Positions 34,378-43,240 are shown, numbered from the stretch's first letter. The stretch: DNA of 64,000 nt from Nitrospira lenta (GCF_900403705.1 NZ_OUNR01000021.1:77902-141901); one strand, 5' to 3'. The notes: generated by a model not told the origin, from the sequence alone. A program made the numbers and translations.

Positions 34378-34488
34378 CTACTTATCGCAGTCCCTGCACA
34401 CGTTGCCAGACTGCCCCGCCGTAATGTCGCGCAGCAACTCGTGCTTCACAACCACCGGCTGAACATACTGCTCTTTCTTTTGTTCCAT
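34378..34488 (-). CDS. RiPP precursor peptide, 36 aa (lasso-compatible core)
   Basis: ATG 34488, seven bases after the PqqD stop, with the ribosome site AAAGGAGGTGA inside the PqqD end. The leader has K-E-Q-Y-V-Q-P-V-V-V-K-H-E-L-L-R-D-I-T, closely like that at 33356. The predicted core is GQSGNVCRDCDK: Gly1, Asp9 and two Cys (positions 7 and 10). Asp9 fits a nine-membered macrolactam ring, but a 12-residue core would leave a tail of only three residues, short for a threaded lasso. A strong terminator follows directly. Confidence 0.8.
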   Translation of the reverse strand: MEQKKEQYVQPVVVKHELLRDITAGQSGNVCRDCDK

Positions 34489-34495
34489 TTGTTCT

Positions 34496-34834
34496 TCACC
34501 TCCTTTCTTGTTCAAGTAACCCTTCCTTAATCAACTCATTGGCTAACGCCAGAAGATCGTCGAGTGCTCGTTCCGGCGCAACGTCAAATCGGTCACAAAG
34601 CACTGCGTGGACCTCACGAATAGTCTGAGTTCCCGTACAGTGCTCCCAGATGACGCTACCCAATCGGTTCAATGTGTAGTACCGCCCGGTCCTCAGATCC
34701 AGCAATACCGTCTCCCCGTCCATCGTTGTGCCCTGCACATCGGGACAGGCTCGCAAGACAGTCCCGTCCAAAGCTGTCGGATCAAGCACTGGTACTGATT
34801 CAGAAGATGACGATGGGATTGCAGGCTCAGACAT
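34496..34834 (-). CDS. PqqD-like RiPP recognition protein, first gene of the cluster
   Basis: 112 aa from ATG 34834 (MSEPAIPSSSSESVP); the TTG at 34858 is less likely. The PqqD domain has DVQGTTMDGETVLLDLRTGR, YYTLNRLGSVIWEHCTGT and RALDDLLALANELIKEGLL. The Ser/Glu-rich N-terminal 30 residues are a linker. It forms a two-gene unit with the precursor 7 bases downstream, closed by an intrinsic terminator. It would present the precursor leader to the B2 protease and the cyclising enzyme. Confidence 0.86.
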   Translation of the reverse strand: MSEPAIPSSSSESVPVLDPTALDGTVLRACPDVQGTTMDGETVLLDLRTGRYYTLNRLGSVIWEHCTGTQTIREVHAVLCDRFDVAPERALDDLLALANELIKEGLLEQERR

Positions 34835-34858
34835 AGGCCATTCCTGTATCGATTCCAA

Positions 34859-35321
34859 ACGAGTCTGGCAGACGAATCCTGTACCCGCCGTCCTTGGGCA
34901 GAAACGCTACATACTCAGCATGGATAAGAACAAGATTTCTCAGCTTAAACTGACCGAGGCTCCACATGAATACGCATCTGGCAAAGACAGCTAGCGGACG
35001 AGACTGACACCTGAAGACCATAGACAGAATGCCTCCTCACCAGCGTGGAGATGACGATACCATCACTTAGGAAATAATCAGTCTGAGAAGACCAGAGAGT
35101 ATCCTAAGTTGAGTCCATCACATCACCCCCTCTAAAGAGGGATTGGACAGCCCCACACACTGGTCGCTTTTGCATGAATAGATCAGGCGAATTCGTGAGG
35201 GGCTGCCGAGAATCGGCACGCTCACGACGATTCAAATTGAAGCAGGAAGTGGATTTCGGGAGAGAACAACGAGGAGAATCTTACGGGAGAGGCAGCTGCA
35301 CGCGCAGGAAATGTAATCTGT
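34859..35321. other. upstream region of the RiPP cluster, AT-richer, with an inverted repeat
   Basis: No convincing gene. Perfect eight-base arms ACTTAGGA (35065-35072) and TCCTAAGT (35102-35109) lie 230-275 bases before the first PqqD gene, which could mark an operator or a second promoter region. A short CCCTCT-AA-AGAGGG hairpin occurs near 35130. The region also holds whatever terminates the PilZ-side transcripts. Confidence 0.35.
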
Positions 35322-35642
35322 TTATAAAGACGACGCGGTGTCGCTCTGATTCAGCATCTCTTCCAATTGCGCTTTGGCGTTGCTTTCGAACCGGACAAAC
35401 TCCACGCCAAACCGATGGTCTCGTTGCCAGCGAACCGTTGCAATCGCAATGTCGATAGGGTTCCGTGCGCCGGACAAATGAATGTGCACACGAAAATGAG
35501 CGCCGATTGCAGCGGAGAGATCCGATTCGATCTCTCCACCGGTAATGGTGAGATTCGTCATCGTCCCGGTTCCGTCGCCCCCCTCGCCGCTCAGCGTGAC
35601 GGGATAGTCCACTTCAATCCTTGGTCGGCCGCGTTCATGCAT
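35322..35642 (-). CDS. PilZ-domain protein
   Basis: 106 aa, almost wholly one PilZ domain, a cyclic di-GMP receptor. The N-terminal RPRIEVDYPVTLSGEG keeps an R-x-R-x-x-x-D-like start (here R-P-R with V-D), and TNLTITGGEIES stands at the place of the D/N-x-S-x-x-G motif, with T for S, so c-di-GMP binding may be weakened. HFRVHIHLSGARNPIDIAIA and HRFGVEFVRFE complete the beta barrel. It is 43 bases after purF on the same strand. Confidence 0.78.
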   Translation of the reverse strand: MHERGRPRIEVDYPVTLSGEGGDGTGTMTNLTITGGEIESDLSAAIGAHFRVHIHLSGARNPIDIAIATVRWQRDHRFGVEFVRFESNAKAQLEEMLNQSDTASSL

Positions 35643-35685
35643 AACGAACCACTCTCCTGTGAGGCGCGGGTGACACAGTGACCGA

Positions 35686-37140
35686 CTACATCACCTTCTT
35701 CACATCGGCCGATGGTCCAAATAACCCAAGCTGCATTTCTTCGGCACGCGTAAAGGCAATCGGGTATTTTTCAGTGAAGCAGGCATTGCAATATTGAGCC
35801 GGGACGCCCGGCGCCGATTGCAGCATGCCGTCTAGACTCAAATAGGCCAGCGAATCCGCGGTAATGTATTTGCGGATTTCCTCGGTGGAATGATTCGACG
35901 CAATCAGCTCTTTTTTCGTCGGCGTATCGATGCCATAGAAACACGGCGAGACGATCGGCGGGGAACTGATTCGCATATGGACTTCTTTGGCGCCGGCGTT
36001 CCGCAGCATCTTCACGATCTTCCGGCTCGTCGTCCCGCGGACGAGCGAATCGTCGACCACTACGACCCGTTTGCCCGTCAGCACTTCAGGCACCGCGTTC
36101 AGCTTGACCTTCACGCCGAAGTGACGGATGGACTGTTCCGGCTCGATGAAGGTGCGACCGACATAGTGATTGCGAATCAACCCCGTCTCGAAAGGAATCC
36201 CCCCGCCCTCGCTATAACCCAGAGCCGCAGGCACACCGGAGTCCGGCACGGGAATCACGATATCCGCATCCACCCAGGATTCTTTGGCCAATCGACGGCC
36301 CAACGCCTTCCGCGTCGAATAGACCGCGTTCGCACCATAGATTCGGCTATCCGGTCTGGCAAAGTAGACATACTCAAATACACACATGGCCGGATCGACT
36401 TTGGGGAACGGCCGGTGGCTGTCGATCCCCTGATCGCTCAAAACCACCAATTCACCCGGCTCGATTTCGCGAATGTACTCGGCATCCAGCAGGTCGAACG
36501 CGCAGGTTTCCGATGCCACGACCCAACTTCCGCGCACACGCCCCAAGCACAGCGGCCGCAGGCCATGCGGATCGCGCACCGCGATCAACCCGTTATCCGT
36601 CATCAAGACCAGCGAGAACGCGCCCCGCACCTGATTCAAGGCATCCATCACACGCGCTAGAAACGTGCTGGCGCGTGAATGGGCGATCAGATGGATGATG
36701 ACTTCGGTATCGGACGTGGATTGAAAGATCGCGCCGTAGGCTTCAAGCTCGTTGCGCAAAACCTGAGCGTTGATCAGATTGCCGTTGTGCGCCAGCGCCA
36801 GATTGCCGAAGGCGAAGTTGACATTGAAAGGCTGGACATTTTTCAGATCGTTCCCGCCTGCCGTGGAGTACCGATTGTGGCCGATGGCCATCCGTCCCGG
36901 CAATTTCTCCAGCGTCGTCTTATTATAGATATCCGCAACCAGCCCCATCCCCTTCTGGATATAAAACTGATCGCCGTCGCCGGACACGATACCCGACGCT
37001 TCCTGCCCGCGATGCTGCAGCGCATAGAGTCCCAGGTAGGTCAGATTCGCGGCCTCTTCGTGGCCGTAAATGCCGAACACAGCGCATTCGTCATGAAACT
37101 TGTCCGGCGAAATGATGGGAAGTTCTTTGTGCATAATCAT
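35686..37140 (-). CDS. purF: amidophosphoribosyltransferase (PurF)
   Basis: First step of de novo purine synthesis: PRPP plus glutamine to phosphoribosylamine. The N-terminal glutaminase domain begins with the catalytic Cys in [14 protein letters not shown] after a short propeptide. [11 protein letters not shown] and LAHNGNLIN follow. The C-terminal PRTase domain has [18 protein letters not shown]. Cys residues in YCNACF near the end may belong to the iron-sulfur form. 484 aa is normal. It starts 10 bases after purL. Confidence 0.95.
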   Translation of the reverse strand: MIMHKELPIISPDKFHDECAVFGIYGHEEAANLTYLGLYALQHRGQEASGIVSGDGDQFYIQKGMGLVADIYNKTTLEKLPGRMAIGHNRYSTAGGNDLKNVQPFNVNFAFGNLALAHNGNLINAQVLRNELEAYGAIFQSTSDTEVIIHLIAHSRASTFLARVMDALNQVRGAFSLVLMTDNGLIAVRDPHGLRPLCLGRVRGSWVVASETCAFDLLDAEYIREIEPGELVVLSDQGIDSHRPFPKVDPAMCVFEYVYFARPDSRIYGANAVYSTRKALGRRLAKESWVDADIVIPVPDSGVPAALGYSEGGGIPFETGLIRNHYVGRTFIEPEQSIRHFGVKVKLNAVPEVLTGKRVVVVDDSLVRGTTSRKIVKMLRNAGAKEVHMRISSPPIVSPCFYGIDTPTKKELIASNHSTEEIRKYITADSLAYLSLDGMLQSAPGVPAQYCNACFTEKYPIAFTRAEEMQLGLFGPSADVKKVM

Positions 37141-37150
37141 ACGAACCAGC

Positions 37151-39391
37151 TTATTCCTGGCTCAATCTCCGTTCCAGCGAAAGGCCCCAGCGATCGGCAA
37201 TGGTCGCGACCGGCAGATCGATCGTCTTCGTCGTCGACCGCTCGTCTCCCACATACATGACCAGCGCCGCGCCCCCCACCGCCCCGACCACTCCCGCCGG
37301 GACTCCCATCTGCTGGGCCTGATCAAGAATGGCCTGCCGCTTCTCGGGCTTGGCTGACACGACAATCCGTGACTGGCTTTCTCCGAACAACATTGAATCG
37401 ATCCTCTGACGGCCAGGCGTTAATCGTACCACAGCGCCGTGCGTCTGACCCGGTCCCGACATGCAGCACTCGGCGAGCGCAACGGCTAACCCTCCATCGG
37501 AACAATCATGGGCAGACTGAACAAGCCCGGCACGAATTAGCTGCAACACACAACGCTGCACCGCCTGTTCCGTCTCCAGATTGAGATACGGCGGCGAGCC
37601 CTGTTCGCGAGAATGCTGCACCTTCAGATATTCCGATCCGCCCAGATCTTCACGCGTCGCCCCGAGCAGAATGATATCGTCGCCGTCCTCCCGGAACCAT
37701 TGCGTCATCGTCTGATCGACGGACTCGATGAGTCCCACCATCCCCAGCATCGGCGTGGGATAGATCGAGAGCCCATTGGTCTCGTTATAGAAACTGACAT
37801 TGCCGCTGACGATCGGGATCTTGAAATGCTCACAGGCATCCTTCATCCCCTCGATCGCCATCACAAACTGCCACATGATGTCCGGCCGTTCGGGGTTGCC
37901 GAAATTTAGGCAGTCCGTCAGCCCGATCGGTTCCGCACCGGAACAGGCCAGATTCCGCGCCGCTTCCGCCACCGCCAGCCGCGCGCCTTCATAAGGGTTG
38001 AGCAGGCAATACCGGCTGTTGCAATCCACCGTCATCGCCACCGCTTTGTTCGTGCCCTTAATGCGCACCACGGCGGCATCCGAGCCCGGTCGCACCATCG
38101 TATTCGTCCGCACCATGTGGTCGTACTGCTCGTAGACCCAGCGCTTGCTCGCGATCGTCGGCGATTCCAACAGCGCCAGCAAAGCCGCATTCGCATCTTT
38201 CACGTCGGGCAAGGCGTCGTAATTCAGATTCGTGAGCATGTCCTGATAGCCGGGCGGCGAATAGGGACGCTCATAGCGCGGCCCGTCATCGGCCAGCGAC
38301 TTCGCCGGAATCTCCGCGACGACTTTGCCCTGATCGAACACGCGCAGAATGCCGTCGCCCGTCACCTTGCCAACCACCGCCACATCCAGATCCCACTTCT
38401 TACAGATCCGGATGCACTCCTCTTCCTTACCGGCTTTGGCTACCATCAGCATGCGCTCTTGCGACTCAGACAGCATGAGCTCATAGGGCGTCATGCCGGG
38501 CTCGCGGCGCGGCACATGGGTCAGATCCAGATCAATGCCATTCCCGGCCCGCGACGCCATTTCGCAGGACGAACTTGTCAGCCCGGCCGCGCCCATGTCC
38601 TGAATGCCGACGAGGAGATCGCCCGCCATCAGTTCGAGACAGGCTTCCAGCAGCAGCTTTTCTTGGAACGGATCGCCCACTTGCACGGTCGGCCGCTTCT
38701 TTTCCGATTGGTCATCGAAGGAATCGGACGCCATCGTCGCGCCATGGATCCCGTCGCGCCCTGTCTTCGACCCGAAGTAGATGACCGGATTGCCGACGCC
38801 GGCTGCGGTCCCGAGGAAAATCTTGTCCTTCTGCGCGACACCGAGACAGAACGCATTCACCAGCGGATTGAGCGAATAGATATCGTTGAACACGACTTCG
38901 CCGCCCACCGTCGGCACGCCCATGCAATTGCCGTAACCGGCGATGCCCGCGACGACGCCTTTCACGATGTGGCGATTCTTCGCCGTATCCAGTCCGCCGA
39001 AGCGCAGTGAATCCAGCAGGGCAATCGGCCGCGCCCCCATCGTAAACACATCGCGCAGAATCCCGCCCACACCGGTCGCCGCGCCCTGATAGGGCTCGAT
39101 GAACGACGGATGGTTGTGCGACTCCATCTTAAAGACCACGCAGAGTCCGTCGCCAATATCCACCACGCCGGCATTCTCGCCGGGGCCCTGAATGACGCGC
39201 GGCCCCGTCGTAGGCAGCTTCTTCAAATGCACGCGCGACGACTTATAGGAGCAATGTTCCGACCACATGACGGAAAACATGCCGAGTTCCGTCAGATTCG
39301 GCTCCCGCCCCAAAATCTCGACGATCTTCTTGAACTCGTCGTCAGTAAGATTGTGTTGAGCGATCAGTTCTTTCGTAATAACAAGCGACAT
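37151..39391 (-). CDS. purL: phosphoribosylformylglycinamidine synthase subunit PurL (small type)
   Basis: Synthetase subunit of the three-part FGAM synthase (PurL-PurQ-PurS). 746 aa is the small form, in contrast to the about 1300-aa single chain of Proteobacteria. Visible: [60 protein letters not shown] and NPEVGA-like [21 protein letters not shown] region (here [20 protein letters not shown]). It lies between purQ (66 bases upstream) and purF. Confidence 0.95.
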   Translation of the reverse strand: MSLVITKELIAQHNLTDDEFKKIVEILGREPNLTELGMFSVMWSEHCSYKSSRVHLKKLPTTGPRVIQGPGENAGVVDIGDGLCVVFKMESHNHPSFIEPYQGAATGVGGILRDVFTMGARPIALLDSLRFGGLDTAKNRHIVKGVVAGIAGYGNCMGVPTVGGEVVFNDIYSLNPLVNAFCLGVAQKDKIFLGTAAGVGNPVIYFGSKTGRDGIHGATMASDSFDDQSEKKRPTVQVGDPFQEKLLLEACLELMAGDLLVGIQDMGAAGLTSSSCEMASRAGNGIDLDLTHVPRREPGMTPYELMLSESQERMLMVAKAGKEEECIRICKKWDLDVAVVGKVTGDGILRVFDQGKVVAEIPAKSLADDGPRYERPYSPPGYQDMLTNLNYDALPDVKDANAALLALLESPTIASKRWVYEQYDHMVRTNTMVRPGSDAAVVRIKGTNKAVAMTVDCNSRYCLLNPYEGARLAVAEAARNLACSGAEPIGLTDCLNFGNPERPDIMWQFVMAIEGMKDACEHFKIPIVSGNVSFYNETNGLSIYPTPMLGMVGLIESVDQTMTQWFREDGDDIILLGATREDLGGSEYLKVQHSREQGSPPYLNLETEQAVQRCVLQLIRAGLVQSAHDCSDGGLAVALAECCMSGPGQTHGAVVRLTPGRQRIDSMLFGESQSRIVVSAKPEKRQAILDQAQQMGVPAGVVGAVGGAALVMYVGDERSTTKTIDLPVATIADRWGLSLERRLSQE

Positions 39392-39457
39392 CGACCCATT
39401 CCTCTATTTGGCCATCAACTCGTCAGAGACTTACTGCACGCCATTCGCGGTGCCGGT

Positions 39458-40156
39458 TCAGACCTTCACCTTCATCGCTTTGAGCAGCGACAGAAAAATC
39501 AGCTTCCCATCCCGGTTCCCCAACACATCCTCCGCACAACGCTCCGGATGCGGCATCATCCCCAGCACGTTGCCTTCCGGATTGATGATCCCGGCGATGT
39601 TGTCCAGCGACCCATTGGGGTTCGCCTCCGGCGTCACCTTTCCCTCCGGCGTGCAATAGCGCAACACGATCTGGGCATTCGCCTGCATCGCCGCCAACGT
39701 CACCGGGTCGGTGTAGTAATTGCCGTCCGCATGGGCGACGGGAATTTTCAACACCTGACCAGACTCGCAGGCCTCCGTAAAGGCCGTGGCCGCGTTCTCC
39801 ACCTTCACGTGCACATCCTTGCAGATGAAGTGGAGCGATCTGTTCCGCAACATCGCCCCGGGCAATAGACCGGCTTCGAGCAGAATCTGAAACCCGTTGC
39901 AGATGCCGATGACCGCCCCGCCGTCCTTGGCGAACGCCTTCACGGCGCCCATCACCGGCGAGAAGCGCGCAATCGCACCCGTGCGGAGATAGTCGCCATA
40001 GGAAAACCCGCCGGGAAGAATCACCGCATCGATTCCCGCGAGCGACGTCTCCTTGTGCCAGATCATCCGCACCGATTGGCCCAGCACATCCTGAAACACG
40101 TGCCGGCAATCGTGATCACAGTTACTACCTGGAAAAACGATGACTCCAACATTCAT
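39458..40156 (-). CDS. purQ: phosphoribosylformylglycinamidine synthase subunit PurQ
   Basis: Class I glutamine amidotransferase supplying ammonia to PurL. ATG 40156 begins the family sequence [17 protein letters not shown]. The nucleophile Cys is in [20 protein letters not shown] (about residue 90), and the His-Glu pair in [11 protein letters not shown] near the end. Upstream ORF sequence is shadow. It starts 2 bases after the purS stop. 232 aa is normal. Confidence 0.95.
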   Translation of the reverse strand: MNVGVIVFPGSNCDHDCRHVFQDVLGQSVRMIWHKETSLAGIDAVILPGGFSYGDYLRTGAIARFSPVMGAVKAFAKDGGAVIGICNGFQILLEAGLLPGAMLRNRSLHFICKDVHVKVENAATAFTEACESGQVLKIPVAHADGNYYTDPVTLAAMQANAQIVLRYCTPEGKVTPEANPNGSLDNIAGIINPEGNVLGMMPHPERCAEDVLGNRDGKLIFLSLLKAMKVKV

Positions 40157-40158
40157 GG

Positions 40159-40398
40159 CTAGACCAATTCGTAGCGATATTCTTCGATGATGGTGTTGGC
40201 CAGCAGCTTTTCGCACATCTGCTTCACCTGCGCGTCGGCTTTGGCCTTATCCGTTTCCTGCACGTCCACTTCCATGTACTTGCCCACCCGCACATTCGCC
40301 GCATTCTTGAACCCGAGCGAATCAAGCGCATGCTCAATCGCCTTCCCCTGCGGATCCAGAATCCCCTGCTTCAACGTCACATGAATCTTAGCCTTCAT
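40159..40398 (-). CDS. purS: phosphoribosylformylglycinamidine synthase subunit PurS
   Basis: 79-aa small subunit that holds PurQ and PurL together. The sequence from ATG 40398, [20 protein letters not shown], then [19 protein letters not shown] and [18 protein letters not shown], is typical. A longer frame to 40491 runs into the palindromic element upstream and is not part of the protein. Directly followed by purQ. Confidence 0.94.
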   Translation of the reverse strand: MKAKIHVTLKQGILDPQGKAIEHALDSLGFKNAANVRVGKYMEVDVQETDKAKADAQVKQMCEKLLANTIIEEYRYELV

Positions 40399-40426
40399 AC
40401 CATCCCTCTCTTCTTCTCTCTCACGG

Positions 40427-40540
40427 ATTCGGTCAGACGCGCTGTTTGACTGCGCGCATTGACCGAGCACCGCCATTATCTTCCCTCTCATTGATCCCGC
40501 GTGCGCGGTCAGCGAGCAAAAACAGCGCGTCTGACCAAAT
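40427..40540. repeat. long palindromic (REP-like) element, copy 1
   Basis: Perfect 17-base arms GGTCAGACGCGCTGTTT (40431-40447) and AAACAGCGCGTCTGACC (40520-40536), with three more outer pairs after a mismatch, enclose about 72 bases. The interior starts CTGCGCGCATTGACCGAGCA and ends GTGCGCGGTCAGCGAGCAA. The interior resembles copy 2 (40804-40920), while the arms are different but still self-complementary. It lies between purS and the small membrane gene. Confidence 0.85.
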
Positions 40541-40546
40541 CCATCC

Positions 40547-40765
40547 TCACGCCCCTGTATCCGGCGGCTTCGACAACTCCGTTATATGCTTCCTGGCCCA
40601 GATGATGCCCGCCATCAGCCCCACGCCCAACAACACCAGCGCCAGAAATCCCAACTTATGCAACGTCGATTCAGTCAGCAATGCAAAGGCCGCGACACAC
40701 GTCGTCCCAATCCCAAGGGAAATAATAGGGCCGTTGTCACGCACAAACATCACGAAGCGTCTCAC
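40547..40765 (-). CDS. small membrane protein, 72 aa
   Basis: Two hydrophobic helices (about residues 13-31, ISLGIGTTCVAAFALL, and 37-57, LGFLALVLLGVGLMAGIIWA) joined by a short polar turn, with basic residues at both ends. GAAAAGGGGAGAAGAG lies just before the ATG. No family identified; such two-helix proteins are frequent beside purC in relatives of this group only as an impression. The gene is flanked on both sides by related palindromic elements. Confidence 0.6.
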   Translation of the reverse strand: MRRFVMFVRDNGPIISLGIGTTCVAAFALLTESTLHKLGFLALVLLGVGLMAGIIWARKHITELSKPPDTGA

Positions 40766-40803
40766 ACTCTTCTCCCCTTTTCTCTCCTCTTACCCTTCAC
40801 GGG

Positions 40804-40920
40804 TGAGACGGGGTTGCTGCGCTTCCCTGCGCGCATGCACCGAACATCCCCCACAATCTCGTTTCCAATTGAGTCCGAGATGCGCGGGGCGCGAGCAAGA
40901 AGCGTAGTAACCCCGTCTCA
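40804..40920. repeat. long palindromic (REP-like) element, copy 2
   Basis: Arms GAGACGGGGTTGCTGCGCTTC (40805-40825; quoted here over 21 positions as GAGACGGGGTTGCTGCGCTT plus C) and the complementary segment at 40899-40919 pair with two transition mismatches. The interior starts CTGCGCGCATGCACCGAACA and ends GCGGGGCGCGAGCAA, like copy 1. The outer end includes the purC stop codon (40918-40920). Confidence 0.85.
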
Positions 40921-41622
40921 GCCACACACCCGTTTCTGCACTTCCTGATACGCCTCTTCGATCTTCCCCATGTCTTTGCGGAACCGGTCCTTGTCCATCG
41001 AATCGCCGGTCGTCATATCCCAGAGACGGCAGGTGTCAGGAGAAATCTCATCGGCCAGGACCAGCTTGTTGTGGAATACGCCAAACTCCAGCTTGAAATC
41101 CACGAGCTGCATCTGCCGTTCGGCAAAGAACGGCTTCAGCACCGCGTTGATCTTATGCCCCAGATCCCGCAGATCCTTCAGCAAGGCAGGCGTCGCGATA
41201 TTCATCAACCGCAAATGATCGTCGTTCACGAGCGGATCGCCGAGGGCATCGTCCTTATAATAAAACTCCACGATGGCCGGCTGAATGGGATCGCCTTCCT
41301 TCAGCCCCAGGCGCTTGGCCAAACTCCCGGCAATAATGTTCCGCACCACCACTTCCACCGGGACAATGGTCACCTTCTTCGTGAGCATTTCCCGATCGCT
41401 GAGCCGCTTCACAAAGTGGGTCCGGATGCCTTCCGCCTCCAGCAGCGTGAACAACCGCTCCGACACCTTATTATTGATGATGCCCTTGTCGACGATCGTA
41501 CCACGCTTCTGCGCGTTGAACGCGGTCGCATCATCCTTGAAGTAGTGCACCACTTCGTCGGCCCGCTCGGCGGTAAAAATCTTCTTGGCCTTGCCTTCGT
41601 AGAGCAACGTTCCTGTCGTCAT
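40918..41622 (-). CDS. purC: phosphoribosylaminoimidazole-succinocarboxamide synthase (PurC)
   Basis: SAICAR synthetase joining aspartate to CAIR with ATP. The start LLYEGKAKKIFTAERADEVV is diagnostic, followed by FVKRLSDREMLTKKVTIVPV, EVVVRNIIAGSLAKRLGLKE and VDFKLEFGVF. The 234-aa length is standard for the bacterial type. The stop codon lies in the arm of a palindromic element. It is preceded by a chlorite dismutase gene 23 bases upstream. Confidence 0.95.
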   Translation of the reverse strand: MTTGTLLYEGKAKKIFTAERADEVVHYFKDDATAFNAQKRGTIVDKGIINNKVSERLFTLLEAEGIRTHFVKRLSDREMLTKKVTIVPVEVVVRNIIAGSLAKRLGLKEGDPIQPAIVEFYYKDDALGDPLVNDDHLRLMNIATPALLKDLRDLGHKINAVLKPFFAERQMQLVDFKLEFGVFHNKLVLADEISPDTCRLWDMTTGDSMDKDRFRKDMGKIEEAYQEVQKRVCG

Positions 41623-41645
41623 ACAATTCCCTCGCTCTTCACGCC

Positions 41646-42434
41646 CTATTGCGCCAACACTTCAATCAGCTGATCCAGCGACCGCACTGTGCCCACCAGC
41701 GTCGAGTTGCCCATGCGCCGGTTGTGCCTGGCTTCCTTCACCTTATTCAATGCCAGGATCAGGGCATGGAACTCTTCCGGCTTGGCGGTCTCAAAGTAGG
41801 TGATGAAATCGACGTCGTCGAGACCTGTGGAATGATACAGCTTCCGCTTGACCGTCTTCTGATACGGTAACGCCGCTTCGGTGTGTTCCTGCATCATCGC
41901 GGCGCGCTTCTCTTGAGAAAGCGACCACCACTCCGTGTCTTTGCGGATTGGAAGCACCATGACATAGGGCCCCGATTCACTGGGACCTTTGAGATCCGCC
42001 TTCAACTGCTCAGGAAATCCCGGCACGTAGTTGGGCTTCTTCGTAAGGCCACTGAGCAGCACCACGCTGGTAAGATACCGGCCAAAGGCGCTGTTCTGCA
42101 GGTCCACCAAAAACTGCTGGGTATCCTTCAATTCCGTGCCATGCACCCGCAACATAAAGTCGGCATGATCCGAGAGGCCTCGCAGAAGATAGCTATCGAT
42201 GGCCAGCTTCTCCCGATGCTGCTCCACCACCCCTCTGAACGAGGTGAGATTGGCGATCCTCGTGGCCTGATCCAGCTTGCCCCAATCGGTCTCGATGCGA
42301 AACGCGGCAAACGTGCCATAGACACCGGGCTCACTCAGCAACTTCTCACGATCAGCCGCATGGCTGGTTCCAACAAACCACCAACACACACTCAGAACCA
42401 TCGCTGCCACCGGCAGCTCCCAGCGATGACGCAT
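41646..42434 (-). CDS. cld: chlorite dismutase (haem b), secreted, copy 1
   Basis: Chlorite dismutase converts chlorite to chloride and oxygen. The signal peptide (VAAMVLSVCWWFVGTSHAA) points to the periplasm. The proximal haem His is in MMQEHTEAALPY and the distal Arg is exactly 13 residues later in TVKRKLYHSTG, the spacing found in the Nitrospira enzyme (His160/Arg173). DREKLLSEPGVYGTFAAFR and HNRRMGNSTLVGT are also close to that type. The start is ATG 42434 (AAAGGAA upstream); ATG 42449 is possible. Lying between purB and purC is unexpected. Confidence 0.9.
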   Translation of the reverse strand: MRHRWELPVAAMVLSVCWWFVGTSHAADREKLLSEPGVYGTFAAFRIETDWGKLDQATRIANLTSFRGVVEQHREKLAIDSYLLRGLSDHADFMLRVHGTELKDTQQFLVDLQNSAFGRYLTSVVLLSGLTKKPNYVPGFPEQLKADLKGPSESGPYVMVLPIRKDTEWWSLSQEKRAAMMQEHTEAALPYQKTVKRKLYHSTGLDDVDFITYFETAKPEEFHALILALNKVKEARHNRRMGNSTLVGTVRSLDQLIEVLAQ

Positions 42435-42448
42435 TGCCGTTCCTTTCA

Positions 42449-43240
42449 TTAGCGGCCAAATACCTGCAACACCTCGCCCAACGACTTCGTCACCCCTATG
42501 AGCACGGGATGATTCACGGGACGGCTATACCGGGACTCTTTGACCTTTTCGAGACTGACCATTAAATCATTGAACTCTTCGAGTTTCCCCGTTTCAAAGT
42601 AGGCGAGAAAGTCGAAATCCTCAAGCCCCTTTGAGTGATACACCTTCCGCCGCACCGCTTTGATATAGGCCGTCGCCGCATCAACATGCTCTTTCATAAG
42701 CCCTCCACGCTGCTCTGGCTCCAGCCCCCACCATTCCGCATCCTTTCGGATCGGAATCACAATAGTAAAGGGTTTCGGCAGCGGGTCGGACAAGGTTTGC
42801 AATGTGGACTTCACGTCGTCGGGAAACGCTGCAGTATAATTCGGTTTCTTGGTCACACCCTTCATCGTCACGGTATTCGTCGCAAATTGGCCAAAGATGG
42901 TGCTCATAAACTCAACCAGAAAATCCTGCGTATGCTGAAGATCCGTGGCATGCACCCGAAGCATAAAATCGCCTTGATCGGACAAGCCCCGCATCAGATA
43001 CGCGTCGATCGCGACCCGCGCCTGATGCCGCTCGACTACGCCCTTGGCATGCGCCAGCCCAGAAATTCGCACCGACCGCTCCAATCGCCACCAGCTACTG
43101 TCTACCCGGAAAACAGCAAAGGTCCCGTAGACGCCAGGCTCGACCATCATTTTATCTCGGTCCGCCGCAACGGAGGGCCCCGCCGATAGGCCAAGAACAA
43201 CGAGGACGAGAAACAGGCTGCGGCAAACGCTCGCAATCAT
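42449..43240 (-). CDS. chlorite dismutase-like haem protein, secreted, copy 2
   Basis: Paralogue of the following gene with the same layout: signal peptide (SLFLVLVVLGLSAGPSVAA), DRDKMMVEPGVYGTFAVFR, the His in LMKEHVDAATAY and the distal Arg 13 residues later in AVRRKVYHSKG. Both key residues are kept, so it may be active, but overall it has diverged from copy 1 (for example LEDFDFLAYFETGKLEEF). ATG 43240 overlaps the purB stop and has AAGGAGAG upstream. The order is purB - copy 2 - copy 1 - purC. Confidence 0.86.
   Translation of the reverse strand: MIASVCRSLFLVLVVLGLSAGPSVAADRDKMMVEPGVYGTFAVFRVDSSWWRLERSVRISGLAHAKGVVERHQARVAIDAYLMRGLSDQGDFMLRVHATDLQHTQDFLVEFMSTIFGQFATNTVTMKGVTKKPNYTAAFPDDVKSTLQTLSDPLPKPFTIVIPIRKDAEWWGLEPEQRGGLMKEHVDAATAYIKAVRRKVYHSKGLEDFDFLAYFETGKLEEFNDLMVSLEKVKESRYSRPVNHPVLIGVTKSLGEVLQVFGR

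Noticed and set aside
38117..39010. Long antisense frame (297 codons) inside purL.
   Set aside because: No ribosome site, His/Arg-rich composition and it lies wholly inside conserved purL.
35686..40156. PurF and PurQ considered as the missing lasso cyclase because they share a glutamine amidotransferase function.
   Set aside because: Their domains clearly match purine enzymes, and they belong to the pur operon, not the peptide cluster.
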